In this document: piece by piece, positions 35,190 through 43,945 of the stretch | Numbering within the stretch: position 1 is the first letter of the stretch | Layout: the number at the start of each line of letters is the position of its first letter | DNA from: Bordetella petrii | GTDB lineage: Bacteria; Pseudomonadota; Gammaproteobacteria; Burkholderiales; Burkholderiaceae_B | Direction: 5' to 3' | Length of the DNA stretch: 64,000 nt | Assembly (NCBI RefSeq): GCF_000067205.1 | Contig: NC_010170.1 | Coordinates: 620,001-684,000 of the forward strand | Position numbers and translations under genes: made by a program | Notes under the pieces: model-generated | Told to the model about the DNA's origin: nothing | What the model saw: the letters and a program-made list of their open reading frames with translations, nothing else | Databases searched by the model: none

Positions 35190-35741
35190 TCAGGCGGCCA
35201 GCGCCTTCAGGGCCTGGAACAGCGCGCGGTAATGCTTGCGCAGGGGCTCCTGGCCCGGCTGCAGGGCGGCATTGTGCTGCGCCTCTTTGCGGGCCGCGCG
35301 AATGGTGGCGCGCAGTTGCTGCACGTCGGCGCCCGGATGGGCATCCAGCAGTTCAGTCAGGGCGTCGTCGTCGGCCAGCAGCCGCTCGCGCAGCGTTTCC
35401 AGCCGGTGCATGGCGGCGGTTTCTTCGCGCGAGCCATTGCGCCAGGTGTCGAGTTGCGCGCGGATTTCATCGGCCGGCGCATCCCGCATCAGCTTGCCCA
35501 CGAAATGGGTCTGGCGCCGCCGGCCTTCGCGGCTGGTCGTGCGCTGCGCCAGCCGTATGGCTTCGTACAGGCGCTCGGCCAGCGGCAATTGCTTCAGGCG
35601 GTCGTCGGGCAGGTCGATCAGCTGCTTGCCCAGGTCGAGCAGGGCATGCATTTCTCGCTTGACCTGCGACTTGCTGGGCCGGTCGTAGCCGTTGTCGTCA
35701 ACATCGGCGTCGGCCGCCGGATCGGGAATAGGGGAAGTCAT
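35190..35741 (-). CDS. darP: Dual-action ribosomal maturation protein DarP (YjgA)
   Basis: A 183-residue DUF615 protein. It shows the family features DRPSKSQVKREMHALLDLG, the RRRQTHFVGKLMR block and a helical C-terminus. In E. coli DarP aids late 50S maturation and peptidyl-transferase centre folding. The start at 35741 (MTSPIPDP) begins with an acidic tail typical of the family; the upstream frame is shadowed by the divergent pmbA gene. It is divergent from pmbA across 57 bases. Confidence 0.92.
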   Translation of the reverse strand: MTSPIPDPAADADVDDNGYDRPSKSQVKREMHALLDLGKQLIDLPDDRLKQLPLAERLYEAIRLAQRTTSREGRRRQTHFVGKLMRDAPADEIRAQLDTWRNGSREETAAMHRLETLRERLLADDDALTELLDAHPGADVQQLRATIRAARKEAQHNAALQPGQEPLRKHYRALFQALKALAA

Positions 35742-35798
35742 GGGAACAGCGCAAACACAGACTTGGCTATGATAACCGTCTCTGTACACTGGACTGCA

Positions 35799-37166
35799 AT
35801 GGTCAACACTCCCGCTTCCTCCCTTCCCCTGGCCGCCAACCACGCCCGCTTCAGCGAACTGGTCGAACAGGCGCTGGCGCATGCCCGCCGTATCGGCGCC
35901 AGCGACGCCGCCGCCGAAGTCTCCGAAAGCCTGGGCCTGTCGGTGTCGGTGCGCAAAGACGACATCGAAACCGTCGAGCAAACTCGCGACCGCTCGCTGG
36001 ATCTCACCGTCTACGCCGGCCAGAGCCGCGGTTCGGCCTCCACTTCCGACTTTTCCGAGGCGGCCCTGCGCCAGACGGTCGAGGCCGCCTGGCACATCGC
36101 GCGCCATACCGCCGCCGATCCGGCCGCCGGCCTGCCCGACGCCGACCAGCTGGCCGCCGATATCCCCGACCTGGCGCTGCACTACGGCTGGCCCGTTACC
36201 ACCGAGCAGGCCGCCGAGCTGGCCCTGCGCGCCGAGCGCGCCGCCCGCGCGGTCGATCCGCGCATTACCAATACCGACGGCGCCACCGTAGGCACCTACG
36301 AAGGCCAGTTCGTCATGGGCAACACCCGCGGCTTCCTGGGCGGCTACCCGTATTCGCGCCATAGCCTGTCGGTGGCCCCCATTGCGGGGCGCGGCAACCA
36401 CATGCAGCGCGACTACTGGTACACGTCCGAGCGCGACCCGGCCCGCCTGGCCTCGCCCGAGGCCATTGGCCGCTACGCCGGCGAACGCACCCTGTCGCGC
36501 CTGTCGGCCCGCCGCATCCGCACCGGCAAGTTCCCGGTGCTGTTCGAGGCGCCGCTGGCCCTGGGCCTGCTGGGCGCATTCACCCAGGCCACCAGCGGCG
36601 GCGCGCTGTACCGCAAGGCCAGCTTCCTGGTCGACGCGCTGGGCAAGCCGGTTTTCCCCGATCACATCGACATCTCCGAAGACCCCCACGTGCGCGGCGG
36701 CATGGGCAGCTCGCCGTTCGACGACGAGGGCGTGCGCACCCGGGCGCGCAGCGTGGTAACCGGCGGGGTGCTCGAAGGCTATTTCCTGTCCAGCTACACC
36801 GCGCGCAAGCTGGGCCTGGTCACCACCGGCAACGCCGGCGGCTCGCATAACCTCACCCTGTCTTCGCGGCACACCCGCCCCGGCGACGACTTCGAAGCCA
36901 TGCTGCGCAAGCTCGGCACGGGCTTCCTGGTCACCGAGCTCATCGGCCAGGGCGTCAACTACGTTACGGGCGACTACTCCCGGGGAGCATTCGGGTATTG
37001 GGTCGAAAACGGCCAGATCCAGCACGCCGTGCAGGAAATCACCATCGCCGGCAACCTGGCCGAGATGTTCCGCCAGATCGTCGCCGTCGGGGCCGACACC
37101 ATCGCGCGGGGCACCAAGCGCACCGGCTCGATCCTGATCGAACAGATGGCAATCGCCGGCACCTGA
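35799..37166 (+). CDS. pmbA: Metalloprotease PmbA (TldE)
   Basis: A 455-residue TldD/PmbA family protein. TldD-TldE form a heterodimeric protease in which TldD carries the zinc site; they mature microcin B17 and degrade CcdA in E. coli. PmbA lacks HExxxH, and none is seen here. Family blocks include ITNTDGATVGTYEGQFVMGN, GRGNHMQRDYWYT and the C-terminal LIGQGVNYVTGDYSRGA segment. The start at 35799 is the first ATG after the promoter gap. DarP-PmbA divergence is a conserved pairing. Confidence 0.93.
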   Translation: MVNTPASSLPLAANHARFSELVEQALAHARRIGASDAAAEVSESLGLSVSVRKDDIETVEQTRDRSLDLTVYAGQSRGSASTSDFSEAALRQTVEAAWHIARHTAADPAAGLPDADQLAADIPDLALHYGWPVTTEQAAELALRAERAARAVDPRITNTDGATVGTYEGQFVMGNTRGFLGGYPYSRHSLSVAPIAGRGNHMQRDYWYTSERDPARLASPEAIGRYAGERTLSRLSARRIRTGKFPVLFEAPLALGLLGAFTQATSGGALYRKASFLVDALGKPVFPDHIDISEDPHVRGGMGSSPFDDEGVRTRARSVVTGGVLEGYFLSSYTARKLGLVTTGNAGGSHNLTLSSRHTRPGDDFEAMLRKLGTGFLVTELIGQGVNYVTGDYSRGAFGYWVENGQIQHAVQEITIAGNLAEMFRQIVAVGADTIARGTKRTGSILIEQMAIAGT

Positions 37167-37279
37167 TCCCCCGGCCGCCCGGCGGAAATCCCCATAGAGC
37201 GGAGTTATAACAACGTGTAATATCCGCCAGGTATCGCTAGCGATATCCCATACCGAGTTGCCACCGAGGAGCCAATAAC

Positions 37280-38377
37280 ATGCAACGTCGTTCCTTTTTG
37301 AAACATGCCGGCCTGGGCGCCGTCGCGGGTAGCGCCGCGGTTGCCGCGCCGGTATTCGCGCAGGACGCGCCCACCCTGAACTGGCGCATGGCGTCCAGCT
37401 TCCCGCGCAGCCTCGACACGCTGTTCGGCACGGGCGAGATCTTCTGCAAGTTCGTCAACGAGGCTTCCGGCGGCAAATTCACCATCCGCCACTTCCCCGG
37501 CGGCGAAATCGTGCCGGCGCTGCAGGTCATGGACTCGGTGTCCAACAACACCATCGAATGCGGCCACACCGTTTCGTACTATTACTACGGCAAGAGCCCG
37601 GCCTTCTGCTTCGACGCGGCCGTGCCGTTTGGCCTGAATGCCCGCCAGATGAACGCCTGGATGTTCGACGGCGACGGCATGAAGCTCACCCGCGAAATGT
37701 TCGCGCCGCACAAGATCATCAACTTCCCCATGGGTAACACCGGGGTGCAGATGGGCGGCTGGTACCGCCGCGAAATCAAGTCGGTCGACGACCTCAAGGG
37801 CCTGAAAATGCGCACCGCGGGCTTTGCCGGCGAAGTGCTGTCGCGCCTGGGCGTGGTGCCCCAGCAGATTGCCGGCGGCGACATCTACCCGTCGCTTGAA
37901 AAGGGCACCCTCGACGCCGTGGAATTCGTCGGCCCGTACGACGACGAAAAACTGGGCTTCAACAAGGTCGCCAAGTACTACTACTACCCGGGCTGGTGGG
38001 AAGGCGGTCCGCAAGTGTCGCTGTACCTGAACGAAGGCGCCTGGAACGGCCTGCCCAAGTCGTACCAGGCCATCGTCGAGGCCGCCAGCCGCGTGGCCCA
38101 CGTGGCCATGACCTCGCGCTACGACGCCCTGAACCCGGGCGCGCTGCGTAAGCTCATCGCCGCCGGCGCCGAACTGCGCCCGTTCCCGCGCTCGGTCATG
38201 GATGCCTCGTATGCCGCCGCCCAGACGGTCTACAAGGAATTCTCCGACAAAGACCCGAAGTTCAAGGCCCTGTACGAAAACTACATGGGCTTCCGCGACA
38301 GCGTGGTGCCGTGGTTCCGCCTGGCCGAAGGCTCGTACGACCAGTACTTGGGCGTGGCCATGTCGGCGAAGAAGTAA
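37280..38377 (+). CDS. TRAP transporter solute-binding protein, DctP type
   Basis: A 365-residue periplasmic protein of the DctP family. Its signal MQRRSFLKHAGLGAVAGSAAV has twin arginines and may use the Tat route; maturation is probable at AQD (residues 28-30). The mature part contains the characteristic RTAGFAGEVLSRLG and Arg-containing substrate loop GLKMR, plus the YYYPGWWEGGPQ region common to keto-acid or aromatic-acid binding TRAP proteins. No DctQ/DctM genes follow, so it must work with a membrane complex encoded elsewhere. Confidence 0.88.
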   Translation: MQRRSFLKHAGLGAVAGSAAVAAPVFAQDAPTLNWRMASSFPRSLDTLFGTGEIFCKFVNEASGGKFTIRHFPGGEIVPALQVMDSVSNNTIECGHTVSYYYYGKSPAFCFDAAVPFGLNARQMNAWMFDGDGMKLTREMFAPHKIINFPMGNTGVQMGGWYRREIKSVDDLKGLKMRTAGFAGEVLSRLGVVPQQIAGGDIYPSLEKGTLDAVEFVGPYDDEKLGFNKVAKYYYYPGWWEGGPQVSLYLNEGAWNGLPKSYQAIVEAASRVAHVAMTSRYDALNPGALRKLIAAGAELRPFPRSVMDASYAAAQTVYKEFSDKDPKFKALYENYMGFRDSVVPWFRLAEGSYDQYLGVAMSAKK

Positions 38378-38420
38378 AAACCCCCCTGCGAGAGCGCGCT
38401 GCGCTTTCGCCCAGGCGTCT

Positions 38421-38452
38421 ACCCGGACCAGGCGCTCCGCCTGGGTCCGGGT
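38421..38452 (+). terminator. Hairpin after the TRAP solute-binding gene
   Basis: The strong stem ACCCGGACCAGGCG / CGCCTGGGTCCGGGT has a single bulged base and a short loop. It begins 43 bases after the stop. No T-tract is present, and it runs directly into a degenerate copy of the dispersed palindrome. Confidence 0.5.
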
Positions 38453-38480
38453 GTCTGGCTCCCGCGCGGTGTCAGAGGCC
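38450..38480. repeat. Degenerate GGTGTCTGAC palindrome before rplM
   Basis: A 31-bp copy with arms GGTGTCTGG and GTCAGAGGCC. It is the only copy in the window found between genes that run in the same direction. It carries several mismatches, so it may be decaying. Confidence 0.65.
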
Positions 38481-38515
38481 TCTTACGCACGGCATGCCCA
38501 ATATTTGCGCAATCG

Positions 38516-38524
38516 TGCTAGAAT
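38516..38524 (+). promoter_or_regulatory. Extended -10 promoter of rplM-rpsI
   Basis: TGCTAGAAT is an extended -10 element (TGn TAGAAT), 152 bases before rplM. No good -35 is needed for such promoters and none is obvious. The resulting leader of about 145 bases is long enough for autogenous control by ribosomal protein, but no L13-type structure was recognised. Confidence 0.55.
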
Positions 38525-38675
38525 AATCAGCTTTCCCTCGTTCCGGCTGGGTAGCACGGGCGGTTAACAACGCTTAGGCCAGCCATCAGGTATTTCCTCG
38601 TGGCACAGCGGAACAGGAAAAAATTCTTGCCCGGCTTTTCCGGCAAGAAAAATTTTCACCTTTTAGGAACCAATC

Positions 38676-39104
38676 ATGAAGACCTTTGTGGCCAAGCCGC
38701 ATGAAGTCCAGCGTGACTGGTTTGTGATCGACGCCAAGGGCAAAGTCCTCGGTCGTGTGGCCAGCGAAGTCGCACGCCGCCTGCGTGGCAAGCACAAACC
38801 CGAATTCACGCCGCACGTTGATACCGGCGACTACATCGTCATTATCAACGCCGCTGAAATCGTCGTCACCGGTAACAAGGCGCAAGACAAGAAGTACTTC
38901 CGCCACACCACCTACCCGGGTGGTATCCGTGAAACGAACTTCGAGAAACTGCAGCAGCGGTTTCCCGGCCGCGCCATCCAGAAGGCCGTCAAGGGCATGC
39001 TGCCCAAGGGTCCGCTGGGCTACGCCATGATCAAGAAACTCAAGGTGTACGCCGGTGCCGAGCACCCGCACACCGCTCAGCAGCCCAAGCCGCTGGATAT
39101 CTAA
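38676..39104 (+). CDS. rplM: 50S ribosomal protein L13
   Basis: A 142-residue ribosomal protein with the standard MKTFVAKPHEVQRDWFVIDA start, VLGRVASEVARRLRGKHK and the C-terminal YAGAEHPHTAQQPKPLDI. L13 binds 23S rRNA early in 50S assembly. It is followed 9 bases later by rpsI, the conserved rplM-rpsI operon. Confidence 0.99.
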   Translation: MKTFVAKPHEVQRDWFVIDAKGKVLGRVASEVARRLRGKHKPEFTPHVDTGDYIVIINAAEIVVTGNKAQDKKYFRHTTYPGGIRETNFEKLQQRFPGRAIQKAVKGMLPKGPLGYAMIKKLKVYAGAEHPHTAQQPKPLDI

Positions 39105-39113
39105 GGAAACGCC

Positions 39114-39506
39114 ATGATCGGTAACTGGAACTACGGAACCGGCCGTCGCAAAACCTCGGTGGCTCGTGTTTTCATCAAGAAAGGGTCGGGCAAGATTATC
39201 GTCAACGGCAAGCCCGTCGACGAATTCTTCGCGCGCGAAACCGGCCGCATGATCGTGCGCCAGCCGCTCGAGCTCACCGGCCACCTCGAATCGTTCGACA
39301 TCAAGGTCAACGTGCACGGTGGCGGCGAAACCGGCCAGGCCGGCGCGGTGCGCCACGGCATCACGCGCGCCCTGATCGACTACGACGCGGACCTCAAGCC
39401 CGCGCTGTCGCAAGCTGGCTTCGTCACCCGCGACGCCCGCGAAGTCGAACGCAAGAAAGTCGGCTTCCGCAAGGCACGTCGGCGCAAGCAGTTCAGCAAG
39501 CGCTAA
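39114..39506 (+). CDS. rpsI: 30S ribosomal protein S9
   Basis: A 130-residue ribosomal protein with [20 protein letters not shown] at the N-terminus, the [20 protein letters not shown] block and the basic C-terminal tail [12 protein letters not shown], which reaches the P-site tRNA in the ribosome. It is the last gene of the operon and is followed directly by a terminator. Confidence 0.99.
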
Positions 39507-39514
39507 TGTCCAGC

Positions 39515-39541
39515 AAAAAGGCCGCGAAAGCGGCCTTTTTG
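39515..39541 (+). terminator. Rho-independent terminator of rplM-rpsI
   Basis: AAAAAGGCCGC-GAAA-GCGGCCTTTTT, a strong stem with a GAAA loop and a T-run, lies 9 bases after the rpsI stop. Confidence 0.93.
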
Positions 39542-39608
39542 TTGCCGCACGCCTGCTGCCGCGCGAAGCGATACAATTCTTTTTCGTCCTATTGAAGCAT
39601 CTTGCACC

Positions 39609-40673
39609 ATGGCCCACGCATCGAATTCCCGCATCAAGGTCGGCATCGTCGGCGGCACCGGCTACACCGGCGTCGAGCTGCTGCGCCTGCTGTCGCAGCA
39701 TCCTCATGTGGAGCTCACCGCCATCACGTCGCGCAAAGAAGACGGGCTGCCCGTGGCGGACATGTACCCCAACCTGCGCGGCCGTGTCAGCCTGGCGTTC
39801 TCCACGCCCGAAAAAGCCAACCTGGCTGATTGCGACGTGGTGTTCTTCGCCACTCCGCACGGCGTGGCCATGGCCCAGGCGCAAGAGTTGCTGGCCGCGG
39901 GCACCCGCATCATCGACCTGGCCGCCGACTTCCGCCTGCAAGATACCGCCACGTTCGAGCGCTGGTACAAAATGCCGCACGCGTGCCCCGACATCCTGGC
40001 CGAATCGGTCTATGGCCTGGTCGAGCTCAACCGCGAGGCCGTGTCCAAGGCGCGCGTCATCGGCAACCCCGGCTGCTACCCCACTACCGTGCTGCTGGGC
40101 CTGGCGCCGCTGCTCGAAAACGGCGCCGCGCTGGTCGATACCCAAACCCTCATCGCCGACTGCAAGTCCGGCGTGTCGGGCGCCGGCCGCAAGGCTGAAG
40201 TCAGCACGCTGTTCTCCGAAGCCAGCGACAACTTCAAGGCATATGGGGTGGCCGGCCACCGCCATCATCCCGAAATCTCCGAACAGCTCGAAAAGCTGGC
40301 CGGCGGCAAGGTCGGCCTGACCTTCGTGCCCCACCTGGTGCCCATGATCCGCGGCATGTTCTCCACCCTGTACGCGCGCATCCGGCCCGAAGCCCTGGGC
40401 ACCGATTTCCAGGCCCTGTACGAAAAGCGCTACGCCGACGAGCATTTCATCGACGTCATGCCGGCCGGCAGCCTGCCCGAAACCCGTTCGGTGCGCGCCT
40501 CCAACAACCTGCGTATCGCTGTGCAGCGCCCCAATGGCGGCGACCTGCTTATCGTGCTGGTCATTCAAGACAACCTCGTCAAGGGGGCCTCGGGCCAAGC
40601 CGTGCAGAACATGAACCTGATGTTCGGCCTGCCCGAATCGGCCGGCCTGGACCAGGTCGCCATCCTGCCGTAG
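39609..40673 (+). CDS. argC: N-acetyl-gamma-glutamyl-phosphate reductase
   Basis: A 354-residue NADPH-dependent dehydrogenase catalysing the third step of arginine synthesis. The nucleotide loop [18 protein letters not shown], the catalytic Cys in [15 protein letters not shown] and the [11 protein letters not shown] block identify ArgC of the longer (type 1) form. The possible -10 TACAAT lies about 32 bases upstream. It stands alone among the arginine genes here. Confidence 0.95.
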
Positions 40674-40724
40674 GCGCAAGCCGTTGCCCGGCCTGCCCAT
40701 GCCAGGGCCGGCCGGGCGGATGCA

Positions 40725-41486
40725 ATGCAACAAATACCCGAGCCCACTGCCGCACCCCGTTCCCGCCCTCTGATGCGCTGGCTGACGCTGCTGTGCGTAC
40801 TGGCCGTGGGACTGGCCATCGGGGCCGCCGCGGGTTATCGCCAGGGGCGGCAATCGGCCGCCGCCAACAATACCGTGGTGGTCACGGCCGAGCAGGTGGC
40901 CGCGCAAGATGCCGCCATCCGACAGAGCCAGGCCGAAAGCCGCTTCCTGCGCGCCCAGCTCGACACGGCCGACGGCGAAATTGCCGTCGAACGCGCCGCC
41001 CGCCAGGAACTCGAAACCCAGTTGCGCTCTGCCCAGGACGAACTGGGCCGCGTGCGCGACCGTCTGGCCTTTTTCGAGCAGCTGCTGCCGCCCGGCCCCG
41101 AAGGCGCGGTAGACATCCGCGGCGCCGAAGTGCAGCGCGTGGGGCAGGGGCTGAAATACCGCGTGCTGCTCATGCGCAGCGGCCGTAGCGACACCCCGTT
41201 CACCGGCACCTTGCGGTTCCAGGCGGCCGGCGTGCTAAAGGGCGAAACCGTGTCGGTCGACCTGGCGCCCATGCAGCTCAAGGCCGATGCGTCGGCGCCT
41301 GCGGCAGGGGCAGGGGCAGGGGCAGAGGCCGCCGCCGGCGGGCCCCTGGCGTTACAGTTCGACCAGTACCAGCGCAGCGAAGGGGTGCTCGAGCTGCCCG
41401 AGGGATTTGTCCCCGAAACTGTCACCGTCAGCGTGCTGGAAGGCGCCACGGTGCGTGCCTCACGCAGCGTCAAGCTCGAATTTTGA
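40725..41486 (+). CDS. Single-pass membrane protein of the DUF6776 type
   Basis: A 253-residue protein with a membrane anchor (about residues 19-39), a coiled-coil region of about 55 residues (TAEQVAAQDAAIRQSQAESR onward, heptad-like) and a C-terminal beta-rich domain. A short low-complexity AGAGAGAEAAAGG stretch interrupts it near residue 195. I recognise the general pattern of DUF6776 proteins, which lie near erpA in betaproteobacteria; the function is unknown. Residues beyond the anchor are probably periplasmic. Confidence 0.7.
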   Translation: MQQIPEPTAAPRSRPLMRWLTLLCVLAVGLAIGAAAGYRQGRQSAAANNTVVVTAEQVAAQDAAIRQSQAESRFLRAQLDTADGEIAVERAARQELETQLRSAQDELGRVRDRLAFFEQLLPPGPEGAVDIRGAEVQRVGQGLKYRVLLMRSGRSDTPFTGTLRFQAAGVLKGETVSVDLAPMQLKADASAPAAGAGAGAEAAAGGPLALQFDQYQRSEGVLELPEGFVPETVTVSVLEGATVRASRSVKLEF

Positions 41487-41510
41487 ACCCCGCCGCGTCT
41501 GCGCTATAGT
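41483..41510 (+). promoter_or_regulatory. Promoter of erpA
   Basis: TTGAAC (41483-41488) and TATAGT (41505-41510) are 16 bases apart, a good sigma-70 type pair. The -35 overlaps the stop codon of the preceding gene. The erpA start is 64 bases beyond the -10. Confidence 0.6.
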
Positions 41511-41573
41511 CAATACATTAGTGGCGGCGTGGCCGCCCACCCAATACGGCCGTTCGCGGCCAGGAGCTCCACC

Positions 41574-41942
41574 ATGAATGCAGTCACCGAAACCGTCGAT
41601 CTCCAGGCGCCGCCGTCGCCGTTGATCTTCACCGATTCCGCCGCGGCCAAGGTCAAAGACCTGCTGGCCGAAGAAGGCAACCCTGAACTGAAGCTGCGCG
41701 TGTTCGTGCAAGGCGGCGGCTGTTCCGGCTTCCAGTATGGCTTCACGTTCGACGAGGCCGTCAACGAAGACGACACCGTGCTCGACAAGAACGGCGTGCA
41801 GCTGTTGGTCGACCCGATGAGCTTCCAGTACCTGGTCGGCGCGGAAATCGACTACAAAGAAGACCTCGAAGGCGCCCAGTTCGTCATCCGCAACCCCAAC
41901 GCCAGCACCACCTGCGGCTGCGGGTCGTCGTTCTCGGTGTAA
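41574..41942 (+). CDS. erpA: Iron-sulfur cluster insertion protein ErpA
   Basis: A 122-residue A-type carrier that delivers Fe-S clusters to apoproteins. The three ligand cysteines are C50 (GGGCSGFQYGF), C114 and C116 (TTCGCGSSFSV). The start at 41574 has AGGAG eight bases upstream. It sits at the left border of the accessory island; in relatives I expect anmK to follow it. Confidence 0.96.
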   Translation: MNAVTETVDLQAPPSPLIFTDSAAAKVKDLLAEEGNPELKLRVFVQGGGCSGFQYGFTFDEAVNEDDTVLDKNGVQLLVDPMSFQYLVGAEIDYKEDLEGAQFVIRNPNASTTCGCGSSFSV

Positions 41943-41976
41943 GCCTGGTGGGCGGCTAGCCGCCATCTGCCCCAGA

Positions 41977-41998
41977 GCCCCCGCAAGGGGGCTTTTCA
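41977..41998 (+). terminator. Rho-independent terminator after erpA
   Basis: AGCCCCC-GCAA-GGGGGCT followed by TTTC, 34 bases past the erpA stop. It lies only a few bases from the end of the convergent MFS gene and may serve both. Confidence 0.85.
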
Positions 41999-42000
41999 TT

Positions 42001-43209
42001 TCACGCGAGTCCAGCGTCGCATTTCGCGGCGGCCACGCGCCGCGTCAGCCCCCAGAACGCCAGGGCCAGCAGGCTCACCGCCGCGCCCAGCAAGCACACG
42101 CCCTGCCAGCCCGCATGGGCATAGGTGGCGGTGGCGCCGATTGCGCCCATTCCACTGCCCACGGCATAAAACAGCATGTAGAGCCCGACCAGCCGGCTGT
42201 GCGCCTCGGGACGCGTGCGCAAGATCAGGCTTTGATTGGTGACGTGCAGCGCCTGGCCGCCCAGGTCGAGCAGCACGATGCCGATGATCAGTGCCCACAG
42301 TGACGATGCCATCAGCGACAGCGGCCACCAGGCCAGCACCAGCGCGGCCAGCGCCGCCGCGCTGGTGCGCTGGGCGCGACCGCGGTCGGCCCACTGCCCG
42401 GCGCGCGCCGCGGCCAGGGCGCCCACCACGCCAACCAGGCCAAATGCACCGATGACCGTGTGCGAAAAGCGGTACGGCGGCGCGCTCAATGGCAGCACCA
42501 GCGCGCTCCAGAAGATGTTCAGCGCCGCGAACATCAACAACGCCAGCATGCCGCGCACCTGCAGCATTCTTTCTTCCCGCAACAGCGTCAGCATGGAAGC
42601 GATCAGGCGCGGGTAAGGCATCGTGTTCAAGGCCGCGGGCAGGGCCGGCAAGCGCCGCCATAGTGGCAGCGCAATCGCCAGCATCAGCGCGGCGGCGCAG
42701 AAGTACACGCCTCGCCAACCCGCCAGGTCGCTGACGCCGCCGGCGAACGCGCGCGCGAGCAGCAGGCCGATGAACACGCCGCTCTGCGCCGTGCCGACCA
42801 CGCGGCCTTGCTCGTGGGGGGCGGCCGCGCTGGCCGCGTAGGCGATCAGCCCTTGCGTCATCGCCGTGCCCAGCATTCCCACGGCCGTCATTCCCGCCAG
42901 CAAGACCGGCGCCGAGCGGGCGGCGCCGACTGTTGCCAAGGCCGCCACCAGGGCCAACAGCTGCGCCGCCATCAACCGGCGGCGATCGACGCGATCGCCC
43001 AGCGGCACCAGCAACAGCAGGGCCACGGCGCAGCCGATCTGCGTGGCCGTTATCACGCTACCCACCGCGGCACGGCTGATGCTGAAATCGCGAGCCAGCG
43101 CATCCAGCAAGGGCTGCGCGTAGTACACGTTGGCCACGCTCAGGCCGCTGGCGGCGGCAAACAGCAGCACCAGGCTGCGCGGCATGTCGGCTTTCCGGGA
43201 TGACTTCAT
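42001..43209 (-). CDS. Major facilitator superfamily transporter (YbcL/YnfM/sugar-efflux-like)
   Basis: A 402-residue MFS protein with twelve likely helices. It shows SGLSVANVYYAQPLLDALARDF in helix 1 (a pattern typical of a family of small-molecule exporters, here quoted in part), LVPLGDRVDRRRLM as the loop 2-3 motif, and a second-half GQWADRGRAQ repeat. The start at 43209 (MKSSRKADMPRS) is preferred over 43329, whose extra residues do not look like a transporter. It diverges from an HxlR-type regulator across 113 bases, the typical layout for a regulator and its efflux target. Confidence 0.85.
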   Translation of the reverse strand: MKSSRKADMPRSLVLLFAAASGLSVANVYYAQPLLDALARDFSISRAAVGSVITATQIGCAVALLLLVPLGDRVDRRRLMAAQLLALVAALATVGAARSAPVLLAGMTAVGMLGTAMTQGLIAYAASAAAPHEQGRVVGTAQSGVFIGLLLARAFAGGVSDLAGWRGVYFCAAALMLAIALPLWRRLPALPAALNTMPYPRLIASMLTLLREERMLQVRGMLALLMFAALNIFWSALVLPLSAPPYRFSHTVIGAFGLVGVVGALAAARAGQWADRGRAQRTSAAALAALVLAWWPLSLMASSLWALIIGIVLLDLGGQALHVTNQSLILRTRPEAHSRLVGLYMLFYAVGSGMGAIGATATYAHAGWQGVCLLGAAVSLLALAFWGLTRRVAAAKCDAGLA

Positions 43210-43291
43210 GCTCCATCGCTCATTCAATGTAGTTTCAAATAACAACCGATTGAATGCTAGGCGATGCAGTTTTAAAATGCAACCAGATAAT

Positions 43292-43306
43292 TGGCGATAA
43301 TCGCCA
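43292..43306. promoter_or_regulatory. Candidate HxlR operator
   Basis: TGGCGAT-A-ATCGCCA is a perfect 15-bp palindrome, 16 bases before the start of the HxlR-type gene in the divergent region with the MFS gene. A second imperfect AT-centred palindrome (GCAGTTTTAAAATGC) lies just upstream at about 43266. Confidence 0.5.
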
Positions 43307-43322
43307 TTTGCCAGGAGAGGCC

Positions 43323-43766
43323 ATGCCACGCCGTCCTATCAACGACGAACCCTGTCCCGTTGCCCGCGCCGTCGAAATCGTCGGCGACCGCTGGTCACTG
43401 TTGATCGTGCGCGATGCGTTCGACGGCACACGCCGCTTTGGCGACTTCCAGCGCGGGCTGGGCATGGCCCGCAATATCCTGTCTGACCGTCTGCGCAAAC
43501 TGGTCGAGGCGGGCATCCTCGAAACGCAGGACGCCTCGGATGGCACGGCCTATCAGGAATATGTGCTCACGCCGCAGGGGGAAAGCCTGTTTCCCGTGGT
43601 GGTGGCGTTGCGGCAATGGGGCGAACAGCATCTGTTCAAGCGGGGCGAACGCCATTCGGTGCTGATCGACACGCGCACCGGAAAACCGATTCCACGCATG
43701 GCGCCGCAAGCCAGGGATGGATCAGTGCTGACGCCCGCCGCCACCGCCGTGCGGAAGGTAGCGTGA
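43323..43766 (+). CDS. HxlR-family winged-helix transcriptional regulator
   Basis: A 147-residue regulator. The N-terminal CPVARAVEIVGDRWSLLIVRDAF block, the recognition region FGDFQRGLGMARNILSDRL and the wing TAYQEYVLTPQGESLFPV are classic for HxlR/MarR-like repressors that sense electrophiles, quinones or aromatic compounds. Cys14 is the only cysteine and could act in sensing. The start at 43323 has AGGAGAGG upstream. Its partner is the divergent MFS exporter. Confidence 0.9.
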   Translation: MPRRPINDEPCPVARAVEIVGDRWSLLIVRDAFDGTRRFGDFQRGLGMARNILSDRLRKLVEAGILETQDASDGTAYQEYVLTPQGESLFPVVVALRQWGEQHLFKRGERHSVLIDTRTGKPIPRMAPQARDGSVLTPAATAVRKVA

Positions 43767-43945
43767 CGCAATGCGCCAGGGCTGGCCAAGTCAGCCACAA
43801 AACGCAGCGTCCAGCGAACGAGCCGCCGTTCGTTGACTGCGCAAAATCAATGATTGTGACTATATAAGTTAATAATAGTTAAGTTTAGGTACAGGTTGCC
43901 GTTCATCGCGTTAGTCTCCCGCAACTTACAAAGGAGGCAGACGCG

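Noticed and set aside
38525..38675. L13-binding leader or riboswitch before rplM
   Set aside because: The leader is long enough, but I could not find a conserved fold or a terminator/antiterminator pair.
43839..43890. BvgA-type or standard promoter for the CDI operon
   Set aside because: The stretch is AT-rich (TATATAAG, TAATAATAG) but hexamer spacing is wrong (22-24 bases from TTGACT at 43833), and no TTTCCTA heptads were seen. A promoter must be near, but I cannot place it.
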